A DNA stretch of 64,000 bases from Candidatus Methylomirabilota bacterium (GCA_003104975.1 PQAM01000010.1:236575-300574); one strand, 5' to 3'; shown: positions 8,778-18,368, counted from the stretch's first letter. Program-made: numbers and translations. The notes: generated by a model from the letters alone, not told the origin.

Positions 8778-11150
8778 ATGCGTGTGCGGTTCAGAAGGTT
8801 TCCCGGTGTAATGGCGTGTCTGCTTGGTGTCCTTTGGCTGGCGGCCCTGCTTTCCGTGGGTCTGGCGCCGCGCACCGCCGAGGCGAAGCCAGAGTATTTC
8901 AGCGGCATTGGCGCGTGCTTTGCCTGCCACTCAGCACCCACGCCCGCCACCTGTCAGGGGTGCCACTCGCATGGGACGCATTCGAGTACCGGCATGACCG
9001 GCATGAACGTGGCGGGCGCCACCAATAAAACCTCGTACGCGCCCGGCGAACAGGTGAGTGTCACGATTACGGGCGGCCACCGACCAGACGGACAATCCGG
9101 ATGGATTCGCGCCATTCTGTACGATCAAACAATGAAAGAGCTGGTGCGCAGTAGCGGGCCGACCCAGGGAATCGGCAAGTGCTGCGGCAACACAGGCTAT
9201 CCGATCACGCTCACCGCGACTGCGCCGACCACGCCGGGGACCTACACCTGGAACGTCGCCTGGTACGGGAACCAATTTGATAAGGGCAACGTGGGCGGCA
9301 CGACAGTGTTCGGTCCCCGCTGGACGCCCGATTCCACCAATCCAAACCACGGCCAAGAGATCGTCGCGACCAACAGCTTCACGGTGGCTGCCCCGGCGGC
9401 GCCCGCCATTTCACTGAACCCGGCGTCGCTCACCTTTGGGACGGTCAACACCGGCAGCACGGTCACCCTGACCGCCCAGATCCGGAATACCGGCACGGCC
9501 ACGCTCAACGTCACCGGCATTGCGCGGGCGGCGGGGACGAGCACCGAGTACACCTTCGGGCCGGCCGCTCCCCTCACGATTCCCGTCGGGGGCAGCAACA
9601 CCCTCTCCGTCACCTACACGCCGACCGATGCCAGCACCGACACCGGCTCGCTGACGATCACGAGCAACGCTTCGACCTCGCCCACCAGCCTGTCGCTGAC
9701 AGGGACGGGCAGTGTGCCGTCACCCCCTTCACAACCGGCCATTAGTCTGAGCCTCGCCGCGCTGGACTTCGGCACGGTCGCGGTAGGCGGCGTGCCGGCG
9801 GTGCGGACGACACAGATCCAGAATACCGGGAATGCTGCCCTGGACGTCACCGGCATCGCACCGGCGGCAGGGACGAGCGCCGAGTATATTTTTACCCCGA
9901 CGCCACCCTTTACCGTTGCGGCCGGCGCCAACACGACCCTCACCGTCACCTACACGCCGGTGGACGTAGGCACGGACACCGGCTCGCTGACGATCACCAG
10001 CAACGCCTCGACCTCGCCCACCAGCCTGTCGCTGACAGGGACGGGCAGTGTCCCGCCACCCCCTTCACAACCGGCAATCGGCCTGACGCCGCCCTCGCTC
10101 GATTTCGGCACGGTCAACGTCGGCGGTCCGTCAGGAGATTTGACGACAACGATCCAGAACACAGGAGGAGCCTCGCTTGAAATCACCGGCATCGCCCTGT
10201 GTCCAGGAACCAGCGGAGAGTTCACCTGGTCGCCGGGTAGCCCGCTGACCGTCGCGCCAGGCGCCGGCACGACGCTGACCGTCCACTATACCCCTGCGGA
10301 TGCCGGGACCGATGCCGGGTGTCTCGCGATCGCCAGTAACGATCCGGCCACGCCCTCGGCGAACCTGGCGGTCACCGGGATCGGGAATATCCCGCCGCCG
10401 CCACCCGATCCACAACCGACCATCGGCCTGACGCCGACCTCGCTCAACTTCGGCACGGTTGTGGTGGGGGGCTCGGTGTCCAAGACCGTCACCATCACCA
10501 ACCTGGGCACCGCCCCGCTGGATGTGACCAGCATCGGCTCGTGTAACGCGGCCAGTGCGGAGCTGACGTATGCTCCTCCGGCCCCATTTACCCTGGCCCC
10601 AGGCGCCCAGCAAACGGTCACGATCAGCTACGCGCCGACCCAGGCAGGGACGATGGCCATGGAGTGTCTGGTTGCAAGCAACGACCTGGCCACACCATCG
10701 GTCCCGGTGACCCTGACCGCGGAGGCGGTCCAACCGCCCCCGCCCGGAGGGCTAGACATCGAGCTCGAGCACTTCAAAGCAACCAAAAAGGTCAAGGTCG
10801 GTCAGCAGGTCACGTTCAAGCTTGAAATCGAGAATGAGGAAGAGTCGAGTGGAGAGACGCCTGCCACCCTGGTGGGAATGCAAAACGGAGTGGAGGTGTA
10901 CAACCAGACCATCATGGTAGTCGTTGAGGCAGAGGAGGAAGAAACGACCTGGTCGTTCCCGCCGTACACACCGACGGCGGCAGGGAAGATCGCCTGGACC
11001 GTGACCATCATGGACGACTCCTCCCGTACCAATCAGGCAACTGCGACCACTGACGTGAAGGGCACCAAAAAGAAGGAGAAGAAGGAGGAGAAGAAGAAGA
11101 TGAAGAAGGTGAAGAAGGTGAAGAAGGGAAAGAAGAAAGATAACGACTAA
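8778..11150 (+). CDS. Secreted dihaem c protein with four ASH repeats, copy 2 with Lys-rich tail
   Basis: A 790-residue paralogue of the preceding gene, sharing the signal, the haem pair (Cys47 and Cys59 motifs), the unassigned beta-domain, four ASH repeats and the CARDB-like domain with only scattered substitutions. The shared stretch starts upstream of the ATG (both have GTGGAGGAGGAAA) and runs to the hairpin after the stop, so the unit was duplicated whole. It differs in shorter linkers (PPSQP instead of PPGQQP), a small gap near residue 103, and a C-terminal tail of about 28 mostly Lys/Glu residues that copy 1 lacks. Such a basic tail could bind polysaccharide, DNA or outer-membrane phosphate groups; that is inference. 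Confidence 0.8.
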   Translation: MRVRFRRFPGVMACLLGVLWLAALLSVGLAPRTAEAKPEYFSGIGACFACHSAPTPATCQGCHSHGTHSSTGMTGMNVAGATNKTSYAPGEQVSVTITGGHRPDGQSGWIRAILYDQTMKELVRSSGPTQGIGKCCGNTGYPITLTATAPTTPGTYTWNVAWYGNQFDKGNVGGTTVFGPRWTPDSTNPNHGQEIVATNSFTVAAPAAPAISLNPASLTFGTVNTGSTVTLTAQIRNTGTATLNVTGIARAAGTSTEYTFGPAAPLTIPVGGSNTLSVTYTPTDASTDTGSLTITSNASTSPTSLSLTGTGSVPSPPSQPAISLSLAALDFGTVAVGGVPAVRTTQIQNTGNAALDVTGIAPAAGTSAEYIFTPTPPFTVAAGANTTLTVTYTPVDVGTDTGSLTITSNASTSPTSLSLTGTGSVPPPPSQPAIGLTPPSLDFGTVNVGGPSGDLTTTIQNTGGASLEITGIALCPGTSGEFTWSPGSPLTVAPGAGTTLTVHYTPADAGTDAGCLAIASNDPATPSANLAVTGIGNIPPPPPDPQPTIGLTPTSLNFGTVVVGGSVSKTVTITNLGTAPLDVTSIGSCNAASAELTYAPPAPFTLAPGAQQTVTISYAPTQAGTMAMECLVASNDLATPSVPVTLTAEAVQPPPPGGLDIELEHFKATKKVKVGQQVTFKLEIENEEESSGETPATLVGMQNGVEVYNQTIMVVVEAEEEETTWSFPPYTPTAAGKIAWTVTIMDDSSRTNQATATTDVKGTKKKEKKEEKKKMKKVKKVKKGKKKDND

Positions 11151-11210
11151 GGACCACGTAACCGCTGAAGGCCCGTGCTGGAACGTTCCGCAATCGCGAA
11201 CGTCCCGATC

Positions 11211-11246
11211 GAACAGGTGGGGAGCCGTACGACTCCCCACCTGTTC
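11211..11246 (+). terminator. 14-bp hairpin after ASH cytochrome copy 2
   Basis: GAACAGGTGGGGAG pairs perfectly with CTCCCCACCTGTTC around an eight-base loop. It is homologous to the hairpin at 8629-8662, with the flanking bases (AACGTTCCGC, GCGAACGTCCCGATC) also conserved. There is no good T-run, but its position between a stop codon and a new promoter fits a terminator. Confidence 0.7.
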
Positions 11247-11290
11247 ACACCATCGGACTTCCCGCCTCACCAAGCATCACCAAGAATCAC

Positions 11291-11319
11291 TTGACATCTC
11301 ATGTCGAAGATCATAAGGT
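11291..11319 (+). promoter_or_regulatory. Sigma-70-type promoter of decahaem/barrel module 1
   Basis: TTGACA (11291) and TAAGGT (11314) are 17 bases apart and 70 bases (from -10 start to ATG) upstream of the decahaem gene. The same boxes, spacing and distance occur before the second decahaem gene (14849-14877). Confidence 0.65.
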
Positions 11320-11383
11320 GTTGCGCGGATGTAGAGTCAAAGTTGCGCCTCCGATCCCCGCTCGACAACGTGAGGAGTGACAA

Positions 11384-12388
11384 ATGAACCAACGTGACGT
11401 TGTGACTCTTGCAGCCGTGTTGACCCTTGTCCTGCTCGTTGGATCGTCCTGCAGTCGTCTTCCCTGGTCGCCCGACTCACCCTCCTCAGGGACCAAAGAG
11501 CTCACCGCGCAAGCCCCTTCTACAACAACAACCGACGCGTCCAAGCCTCGATGGACAGGTCCGCCCGCAGGCGCCAAATACGTGGGAGTGCCGGCGTGTC
11601 TCGAATGTCACAAGAAGGCTGATCCCTTTTTCGCGACGCACATGGGGAAACTCTTTACAAAGAACCCTCAGACTGCGGGGCAGAAGCTGAACTGCGAGAC
11701 GTGCCACGATCCGGGAGGCCCGCACGTCGAGACCGAGGGGGAAGCGCTTGGGACGATCGTGACGTTCAGAAAGGGCGCCGAACCGGTCGAGGTGCAAAAC
11801 GCCAAGTGCCTGGGCGCGTGCCACACGAAAGATGTGAAGCAGATGTTCTGGGCGAGCAGCGTCCATGGAACTCGTGGCATCTCTTGCGTCGATTGTCATA
11901 CCGCCCACCGTCCTCAGATGGCGAAGGCGATCCTGAAGGGACCCACTGTCGCCGAAACGTGCAATGCATGCCACGTGGAGATGAAGCGGCACCTCTACGA
12001 GCGCTCAACCCACCCGGTTAAAGAGGGCAAGATGTCATGCACGAGCTGCCATGATCCTCATGGGAGCCAGGCCCCCTCCATGCTGGTGAAGAATTCGGTC
12101 AACGATACCTGTTATGGGTGCCATGCGGAGTTTCGCAGTCCCGTCCTATGGGAACATGCCCCCGTCAAGGAGAATTGCGGCAACTGTCATACGCCTCACG
12201 GGTCAAACCATGACAAACTGCTCAAGACCAACAGCTTCAGGTTGTGCCAGAGCTGTCATATGCAGGGACGACACCAGACGATCGCTGGGCGTCCCGATCA
12301 GTTTTTCATGATCAACCGAGGTTGCACGAACTGCCACAACCGGATCCATGGGAGCAATCACCCCTCTGGGCCGCTGTTCTTCCGTTAG
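11384..12388 (+). CDS. DmsE/MtrA-family decahaem cytochrome c, copy 1
   Basis: A 334-residue protein with ten haem sites: nine CXXCH plus one CX3CH (Cys142-Cys146-His147, third from the N-terminus). The N-terminus has a hydrophobic segment followed by GSSCSR, a weak lipobox, so a periplasmic lipoprotein is likely. Length and haem spacing fit the DmsE/MtrA/PioA family, whose members thread into an MtrB/PioB barrel to carry electrons across the outer membrane. The barrel gene follows 42 bases downstream, and GAGGAG precedes the ATG. Expected role: transmembrane haem wire of conduit 1. The odd CX3CH is shared with its paralogue at 14942, so it is not a sequencing error. Confidence 0.92.
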   Translation: MNQRDVVTLAAVLTLVLLVGSSCSRLPWSPDSPSSGTKELTAQAPSTTTTDASKPRWTGPPAGAKYVGVPACLECHKKADPFFATHMGKLFTKNPQTAGQKLNCETCHDPGGPHVETEGEALGTIVTFRKGAEPVEVQNAKCLGACHTKDVKQMFWASSVHGTRGISCVDCHTAHRPQMAKAILKGPTVAETCNACHVEMKRHLYERSTHPVKEGKMSCTSCHDPHGSQAPSMLVKNSVNDTCYGCHAEFRSPVLWEHAPVKENCGNCHTPHGSNHDKLLKTNSFRLCQSCHMQGRHQTIAGRPDQFFMINRGCTNCHNRIHGSNHPSGPLFFR

Positions 12389-12430
12389 GCCGAAAGTGCA
12401 TCGCTCCCATCGATCGTGAGAGGGCCAACC

Positions 12431-14782
12431 ATGAACGCCAATAAGCTGGTTCGGTGGGTTGGGTCAGCGTTCTTCTCGCTCGGTTTCCTGCTTCTGGCAC
12501 TTCCGGGTATCCTCTATGCCGAACAGGAGATAGAGCTTGACGGGAGGAAGTTTACCCTCTTTGGGGAGGGACAGATCGGGGTTCAGCTCAAGGAGTTTAG
12601 TCACGGTACGCGGACCTCGAAGTTTGAGGAGTACCGGGAGGTCCACCGTGGATTCAACTTCGACCTCTTCCAGTTCGGCCTGGAGGGGAAGGACAACCCG
12701 TATTATCTCAGAGGCTCCGGCACAAACATCGATAGGGATGACCAGTCATTTGATCTCACCTTTGGGAAATACGGTGAGCTGATGGTCAATTTCTCGTGGG
12801 ACGAGATCCCCCATTTCTTCTCACGAGGCTCCAAGAGTCTTCTGACCCACACCGGCGGCGGCAACTTCGTATTTGCCAACACGACGGCCCGCCAGTTCTT
12901 CACCGACAACGACCCGAACTCCCCTCCAGCGGCGCCGGATACGGGCGACGTCGCGACCGCCAATCTGGCCCGCGCGCTCATCAACGACGCCCCCGATCTC
13001 AATCTTCGCCTCCAGAGGCGTCGGGCCAAGGGTGACATCCTGTACAGTCTCTATCCCGGCAGCGACCTCAGGTGGAACTTCCGCTTCCGCATCGACAATG
13101 AGGACAAGGAGGGAAACCGGGCGTTGAGCACGGGGACCTACGAACGCCGGCTTGTTCCGGGGCTGGGCGACACATTCCGGGTTCTGGGGATTGAGCTGCC
13201 GGAGCCGCTCGACCACCAGACCACTCAGATCGGATTCGCCACCGACCTCTCCGGAGATGGATGGATCGTCAACCTGGGGTATGACTATATGAATTTCAGC
13301 AACGATACGACGCGCCTCCACTGGCAAAATCCGTTCAATAATACGGATGAGCTGGCGCCAGGCGCCGGAGCGTTTAATCGGGGCCGATTTGCTGAAGCCC
13401 AGATCCAACTCTTTCCGGATAACCACTCTCATGCTGTTACAGGATCCGGATCAGTGTTTCTGCCATTCAAGACCCAGTTCACCGGGAGCCTCTCCCACAC
13501 CTGGCTTTTTCAGGACGACCGGTTCCTCCCGTTTACGCTCAATTCGGCCATTCTTGCCACCAATGCTCCGGGTTCCCCCCAGGCGGCGACGCTGCCCCTG
13601 CCGGAGCGTTCCCTCGACGGGGAGATCCGGATCCTGACCCAGTCGTATGCCCTAACCAACCGGGCCATCAAAGATACCACCCTGAATCTGTTTTACCGTT
13701 ATTACGACTATGACAACCAGACCGCCAGAATCGTCTTCCCCGGCTACGCGGCCAACCCCGACTCGTTTTGGACAACCGAATTTGACGATGGATCGCCGAT
13801 CGCGAACGTGCCCAAATCCTACACCAAGCAGAACGCCGGGATGGACATATCGTGGCATGCGCTTCGGACCCTGACACTGAAAACCGGGTACGAATACGAG
13901 CGCTGGAATCGCGACAACCGCGAGACCGACGTGACCGACGAGCATATCGCCAAGGCAGCCCTGGATTTCAAGCCGTTTTCCTGGTTGTCGGCGAGGGCCT
14001 CGTATAGACATGGCGACCGGCAGTTTAAGGGCAGGTATGTATCGGGTCTGGAGTTTGCAGGACTCAGAAAGTTCGACCAGGCCAATCGGATACGGGATCT
14101 GGCCGATGTGATGGTCCAGGTCACCCCTTTGGATCCACTCTCCCTTTCTGGGACCTTCCGCTATCTGAATGACGAGTTCAATGATTCCGATTTCGGCGTG
14201 AAGCGGCAGCATGAATATGGCTTTGGGTTTGATGCCAATTATACGCCGCTCAAGTGGATGACCCTGTACGGCTTCTATGCCAACGACTTTGGGAAGTTCA
14301 AGATGAGCAATATCTCCAGGACCGGGAGCTTGGATTTTAACCCGGCAAACGCTTGGGACAGCAGTGTCGATGACCGCACACAATCGGTGGGGGCAGGCTT
14401 GAATGCTGCGCTGATTCCGAATCGCCTGACGTTGAACCTTGGGTATCACTTCACTCGATCGATCGGGAAGATTCTGACAACTAATCCCAATCCCATTGAA
14501 GCCGACTTCCGCTCAGGCGCTCAAGCGTTTCCCTTCCCAGACACAAGGAGTCAGCTTCATAACATCATGGCCATGTTGACCTATAAGCTCAATCAATACG
14601 TGACCATCGGTGCCCGGTACGCCTTCGAGCGATATCGTCTCAACGATTTCGCCTGGGATACCCTCCAGCCGGTTCTCTTCCCCAACACGCTGGATAATGC
14701 CGCGCGGTTCCTGCTCCTCGATTCTCGGTACTCCAACTATGACGTACACGTGTTAGGGGGATTCCTCCGAGTTCAGTTCTGA
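12431..14782 (+). CDS. MtrB/PioB-family outer-membrane beta-barrel, copy 1
   Basis: A 783-residue protein with a signal peptide (cleavage near LYA-EQ, about residue 30), many amphipathic beta-strands with aromatic girdles, and a C-terminal GGFLRVQF ending in Phe, as outer-membrane barrels do. Size and the adjacent decahaem gene identify it as the porin sheath of an MtrAB/PioAB-type conduit. ATG 12431 is chosen over GTG 12416 because it follows GAGAGGG and gives a clean signal peptide. No third (MtrC/OmcA-like) surface decahaem gene follows, so the conduit resembles the two-part PioAB form unless the secreted dihaem proteins supply that role. Confidence 0.88.
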   Translation: MNANKLVRWVGSAFFSLGFLLLALPGILYAEQEIELDGRKFTLFGEGQIGVQLKEFSHGTRTSKFEEYREVHRGFNFDLFQFGLEGKDNPYYLRGSGTNIDRDDQSFDLTFGKYGELMVNFSWDEIPHFFSRGSKSLLTHTGGGNFVFANTTARQFFTDNDPNSPPAAPDTGDVATANLARALINDAPDLNLRLQRRRAKGDILYSLYPGSDLRWNFRFRIDNEDKEGNRALSTGTYERRLVPGLGDTFRVLGIELPEPLDHQTTQIGFATDLSGDGWIVNLGYDYMNFSNDTTRLHWQNPFNNTDELAPGAGAFNRGRFAEAQIQLFPDNHSHAVTGSGSVFLPFKTQFTGSLSHTWLFQDDRFLPFTLNSAILATNAPGSPQAATLPLPERSLDGEIRILTQSYALTNRAIKDTTLNLFYRYYDYDNQTARIVFPGYAANPDSFWTTEFDDGSPIANVPKSYTKQNAGMDISWHALRTLTLKTGYEYERWNRDNRETDVTDEHIAKAALDFKPFSWLSARASYRHGDRQFKGRYVSGLEFAGLRKFDQANRIRDLADVMVQVTPLDPLSLSGTFRYLNDEFNDSDFGVKRQHEYGFGFDANYTPLKWMTLYGFYANDFGKFKMSNISRTGSLDFNPANAWDSSVDDRTQSVGAGLNAALIPNRLTLNLGYHFTRSIGKILTTNPNPIEADFRSGAQAFPFPDTRSQLHNIMAMLTYKLNQYVTIGARYAFERYRLNDFAWDTLQPVLFPNTLDNAARFLLLDSRYSNYDVHVLGGFLRVQF

Positions 14783-14848
14783 TCGCATCCTCCCGACGGC
14801 GCGGCCGACCGCCTTATCGCACCTTCCCCTCTTATAAGCAGGAAGTGC

Positions 14849-14877
14849 TTGACATCTTGTGCAGAAGATCGTAAGGT
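14849..14877 (+). promoter_or_regulatory. Sigma-70-type promoter of decahaem/barrel module 2
   Basis: TTGACA (14849) and TAAGGT (14872) are 17 bases apart, and the -10 box begins 70 bases before the ATG, exactly as in module 1. The leader also keeps GTAGAGTC, CCCGCTC and TGAGGAGTG. Conservation across a duplication whose coding parts have diverged supports function. Confidence 0.68.
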
Positions 14878-14941
14878 TCTGCCCTGATTTCCGGGTAGAG
14901 TCGCGTTCCTGGTTCCCGCTCAACAATCTGAGGAGTGGAAG

Positions 14942-15937
14942 ATGAGGAAGCGTGACGTTGTGCTGGTTCTTCCGGCTCTCTTCACTCTTGTCCTGCTCTT
15001 TGGCTGGTCGTGTAGTCGATTCGGCTCGCCACCTCCCGGTCCCGATACCCTTCAAACCCGCACACCATCCGCCACACGCACCGATCCGCCCCGGCCTCCG
15101 TGGACCGGTCCGCCGCCCAGCGCCAAGTACGTGGGAAGTGACGCCTGCCTCGTATGTCACGAGGAGCCGGCCCAGCGCTTCCACAAGACGATGATGGGGC
15201 GGGTCATGTCGGTGAACCCGCGGACCCCCCAGGAGCAGCGCGGCTGCGAGTCGTGTCACGGTCCTGCGGGCCCGCACGTGGAGACGGAAGGGGGCGCATT
15301 ACAGACGTTGATGACCTTCAAAAAGGGAGCAGAGCCGGTCGAAGCCCAGAATGCCACGTGCATCAACGGCTGTCACGAAAAGGGTGAGCACACCTTCTGG
15401 AGAGGAAGCACCCACGAAGTCCGGGGAGTCGCGTGCGTCTCCTGTCACAAGGTGATGGAGCCGAGTCGGTACAATCTGGCAAAGCCGACCGCGATCGAGG
15501 TCTGTTCGCAGTGCCACCAGAACCGACGCGCCCAACTCCAGCGCAGCTCTCACATGCCGCTGCGCGAGGGGAAGATCAGTTGTACCGACTGCCACAATCC
15601 TCATGGGACTGCGACGCAGGCGATGCTCCGCGAGGATTCCGTCAACGAGAACTGTTATAGCTGTCATGCCGAGAAACGGGGGCCGTTTCTGTGGGAGCAC
15701 GCACCCGTCATAGAGAGCTGTTCCAACTGCCACGAGCCGCACGGCTCGACCAATGCGAGACTGCTGAAGGTCAGGGTCCCCCGCCTCTGTCAGCAGTGTC
15801 ATGTCGAGACCCGGCACCCGACGAACCCGTACGATCCGAGGACCGGGTCACGATTCGTCATCAACCGGGGCTGTCTCAACTGCCACCAGAAGATCCATGG
15901 ATCAAACCATCCCTCAGGGTTCGCCTTCGAGAACTGA
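14942..15937 (+). CDS. DmsE/MtrA-family decahaem cytochrome c, copy 2
   Basis: A 331-residue paralogue of the gene at 11384 with ten haem sites, again nine CXXCH and one CX3CH (Cys140-Cys144-His145). The N-terminal hydrophobic segment ends in GWSCSR, matching the weak lipobox of copy 1; a Pro-rich linker leads to the first haem. It sits 31 bases before the second barrel gene. Expected role: the haem wire of conduit 2. Divergence from copy 1 is substantial, while the haem ligands, the promoter and the leader are kept, which suggests two conduits maintained for different potentials or partners rather than a fresh duplication. Confidence 0.92.
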   Translation: MRKRDVVLVLPALFTLVLLFGWSCSRFGSPPPGPDTLQTRTPSATRTDPPRPPWTGPPPSAKYVGSDACLVCHEEPAQRFHKTMMGRVMSVNPRTPQEQRGCESCHGPAGPHVETEGGALQTLMTFKKGAEPVEAQNATCINGCHEKGEHTFWRGSTHEVRGVACVSCHKVMEPSRYNLAKPTAIEVCSQCHQNRRAQLQRSSHMPLREGKISCTDCHNPHGTATQAMLREDSVNENCYSCHAEKRGPFLWEHAPVIESCSNCHEPHGSTNARLLKVRVPRLCQQCHVETRHPTNPYDPRTGSRFVINRGCLNCHQKIHGSNHPSGFAFEN

Positions 15938-15968
15938 GGCAGCGATCTGACAGCGGAGGAGGGGGGCC

Positions 15969-18368
15969 ATGGGCGTATCGTGTGGAACAGGACGGATCGG
16001 GCGTGCGTTGCTGTCGGCGGCAGCCTTCTTCGCGGCCGTCGTGACCGTATGTTTCGCCGAAGAGGCCCCGCCGCCGGAGGCGATCCCGTCATGGGTGAAC
16101 TGGCTGAACGCCGGGCTGCCGTTCGGTTTTGAGCTGACCGGATTGGATGTTGAGGGCGGTTATCGCGACATCGACGGCCGTCGGAGTTCAGCGAAGTTCC
16201 AGGAGTACCGCGTCCTCGAAGAGAGCCCATTTTTGGACCATCTGCGGCTTTCATTGGAGACCAAAGACAAAAGGCACTATATCGACTTTAGCGCGATAGA
16301 CAGCTTCAAGCAGGATCAGAGCTATCTGTTTCGAACGGGTCGGTACGGCGATTATTCGCTGGAGATCTTCTGGGACCAGGTCCCTCATCTGCTCAGTACG
16401 ACGGGGCGGAGTCTGTTTGCGACGACCCATGAAGACAGCACCGTAACGCTGAGGCTCCCGCCCGGTGTCGCATCGACGGTGGAGGCCGCCGCTCCAGCAG
16501 GCCGTGCTGCTGTATTGAGCGGATTTCTGGCCAACGCGGCGCCCGTCGATCTATCGTTCCTGACCAGCAAGGCGGGATTCCGATTCAAATACGCCTTGAG
16601 CGAGTCGCTCAATGTCGGCGCCCGGTACACCTATACGGAAAAGGATGGAACGATCCCCTTTGGCGCGGGATTCAGCAGCCCCGGCGGGAATATTGTGGAA
16701 CTCCCAGCCCCCCGCTTTGATCGAACCCATCAGGTTGAGGTCAAGACCGAGTATGCGAGGCCGGGTTGGAATGTGGGGTTCGGCTACGCGGCCTCGATCT
16801 TCGATCAGGGGATCGAGACGATCGTATTCGACAACCCGCTTTCCGCGACCAACAGTCCGACGACGTCGGCGCGCGGTCGGACCACAATGGATCCGAGCAA
16901 CCATGCCCATAACGTGTTTCTGTCGGGCGGCCTCTCGCTCCCGCTGCGTACCCGGATCGCGGGGAGGTTTTCGTACGGCTGGCGGTTTCAGAATGAGAAC
17001 TTTGTCCCACATACCATCAACCCCGCCTTGGCCGGCGATCCTCAATTGGCCCTGCCCCGTCAGGACCTCAACGGCGATGTCAGAACGGCCCTTGTGAGCG
17101 TTAATGCGACGAGCCGTCCGGTCATTGCCGTGCCGCTGACGCTGTACGGTGGCTACCGCTTTTATGACTTTGACAACCGGTCGCCGATCATCGAATTTCC
17201 TGCGCATACGGTCCGGGATACGTCGCTGACGGTCGACACCCGCGCCAACGCGCCCTTCTCCTACACTAAACACAATGCCCACCTGGATGCGGGCTATGCC
17301 CTTCTGGAAGATCTTCATATAAAGTTGGGTTACGAGTGGGAGCGATGGGACCGCGATCCGAAGCTGCGTGAGGTGCCGACCAGTAATGAGCACTTCCTGA
17401 AGAGCAGTATCGATTACTCACCCCTCGATTGGCTTTTGCTTCGCGGTGCCTACCGAAGGAGCTGGCGTAATATCAGTCATTACAATACCCAGGCTCACGA
17501 GGCGCATGTGGTGCAGGATATCGAGGGAGAGGACTTTGCCCTGAACCTCCAGGGTCAATCGCTTCTGCTTCGAAAATTCGACGAGGCCGATCGAACCAGG
17601 GACAGGGTCGAGATCCTGGCGTCGATCACCCCTGTCGAGACGCTGAACTTTACGACAACCTATAGTCTTATCCGGGATGATTTTAACAAGGCGCCGCTTG
17701 GGTTACAGGATTCCAAAGGATGGAGTCTGGGCGCCGATCTGACCTACAGCCCGTTTCGGTGGCTGTCCTTCTTCGTGAACTACATGAGAGAGGAGTTTAA
17801 ATACGATCAGCTCTCCCGGTCCCGGCCGGTTATCAGCAACGTCTCGACGGCGACCGTCCCGGCAGCGGGATGCAGTTTTACGGATCCCACCGCCGCCGTC
17901 AGCAACGTGGTCTGTGACTTTGCCGATTTCAACTGGCGGAGTATCAACAGGGATAAGGTGGATACCTATGGGGTCGGCGCCGATATCAGCCTGATCCCGA
18001 AGCGCCTCAATTTTCGGCTCACCTACACCTTTTCGGATGCCGATACGATCATTAATTCGTTGAATCCGGTGACGCCGACCAGCGGTACCACGGCTCAGCA
18101 GGCGAGCGCGAGGGCTGTTCGCTATCCGCTGTCAAATACCAATCTGCATACCCTTATTGCTGCGCTACGCTACTATGTGACCAACAATTGGAGCATCAAG
18201 GGCGAGTATCGGTTTGAGCAGTTTCGCGAGAAGGATTGGTCGACCGATGCCATCAGGCAATCGGGGCTTGCGGATCTGCCGCCGACAACCGATACCTTTT
18301 TAGGCGCCCGGTTTCTCCAGAACTACGACGCGCATATCGGGGCGTTCACGCTGCGCTACCAGTTCTGA
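15969..18368 (+). CDS. MtrB/PioB-family outer-membrane beta-barrel, copy 2
   Basis: A 799-residue barrel protein with a signal peptide (cleavage near CFA-EE, about residue 30) and a C-terminal FTLRYQF. It shares with copy 1 the early EYR motif, a W-D-Q/E-(I/V)-P-H motif, GYE(Y)WERW blocks and the general strand pattern, so the decahaem-barrel pair was duplicated together. GGAGGAGGGGGG precedes the ATG. Expected role: outer-membrane sheath of conduit 2. No terminator is visible behind it before the Rieske gene. Confidence 0.87.
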   Translation: MGVSCGTGRIGRALLSAAAFFAAVVTVCFAEEAPPPEAIPSWVNWLNAGLPFGFELTGLDVEGGYRDIDGRRSSAKFQEYRVLEESPFLDHLRLSLETKDKRHYIDFSAIDSFKQDQSYLFRTGRYGDYSLEIFWDQVPHLLSTTGRSLFATTHEDSTVTLRLPPGVASTVEAAAPAGRAAVLSGFLANAAPVDLSFLTSKAGFRFKYALSESLNVGARYTYTEKDGTIPFGAGFSSPGGNIVELPAPRFDRTHQVEVKTEYARPGWNVGFGYAASIFDQGIETIVFDNPLSATNSPTTSARGRTTMDPSNHAHNVFLSGGLSLPLRTRIAGRFSYGWRFQNENFVPHTINPALAGDPQLALPRQDLNGDVRTALVSVNATSRPVIAVPLTLYGGYRFYDFDNRSPIIEFPAHTVRDTSLTVDTRANAPFSYTKHNAHLDAGYALLEDLHIKLGYEWERWDRDPKLREVPTSNEHFLKSSIDYSPLDWLLLRGAYRRSWRNISHYNTQAHEAHVVQDIEGEDFALNLQGQSLLLRKFDEADRTRDRVEILASITPVETLNFTTTYSLIRDDFNKAPLGLQDSKGWSLGADLTYSPFRWLSFFVNYMREEFKYDQLSRSRPVISNVSTATVPAAGCSFTDPTAAVSNVVCDFADFNWRSINRDKVDTYGVGADISLIPKRLNFRLTYTFSDADTIINSLNPVTPTSGTTAQQASARAVRYPLSNTNLHTLIAALRYYVTNNWSIKGEYRFEQFREKDWSTDAIRQSGLADLPPTTDTFLGARFLQNYDAHIGAFTLRYQF

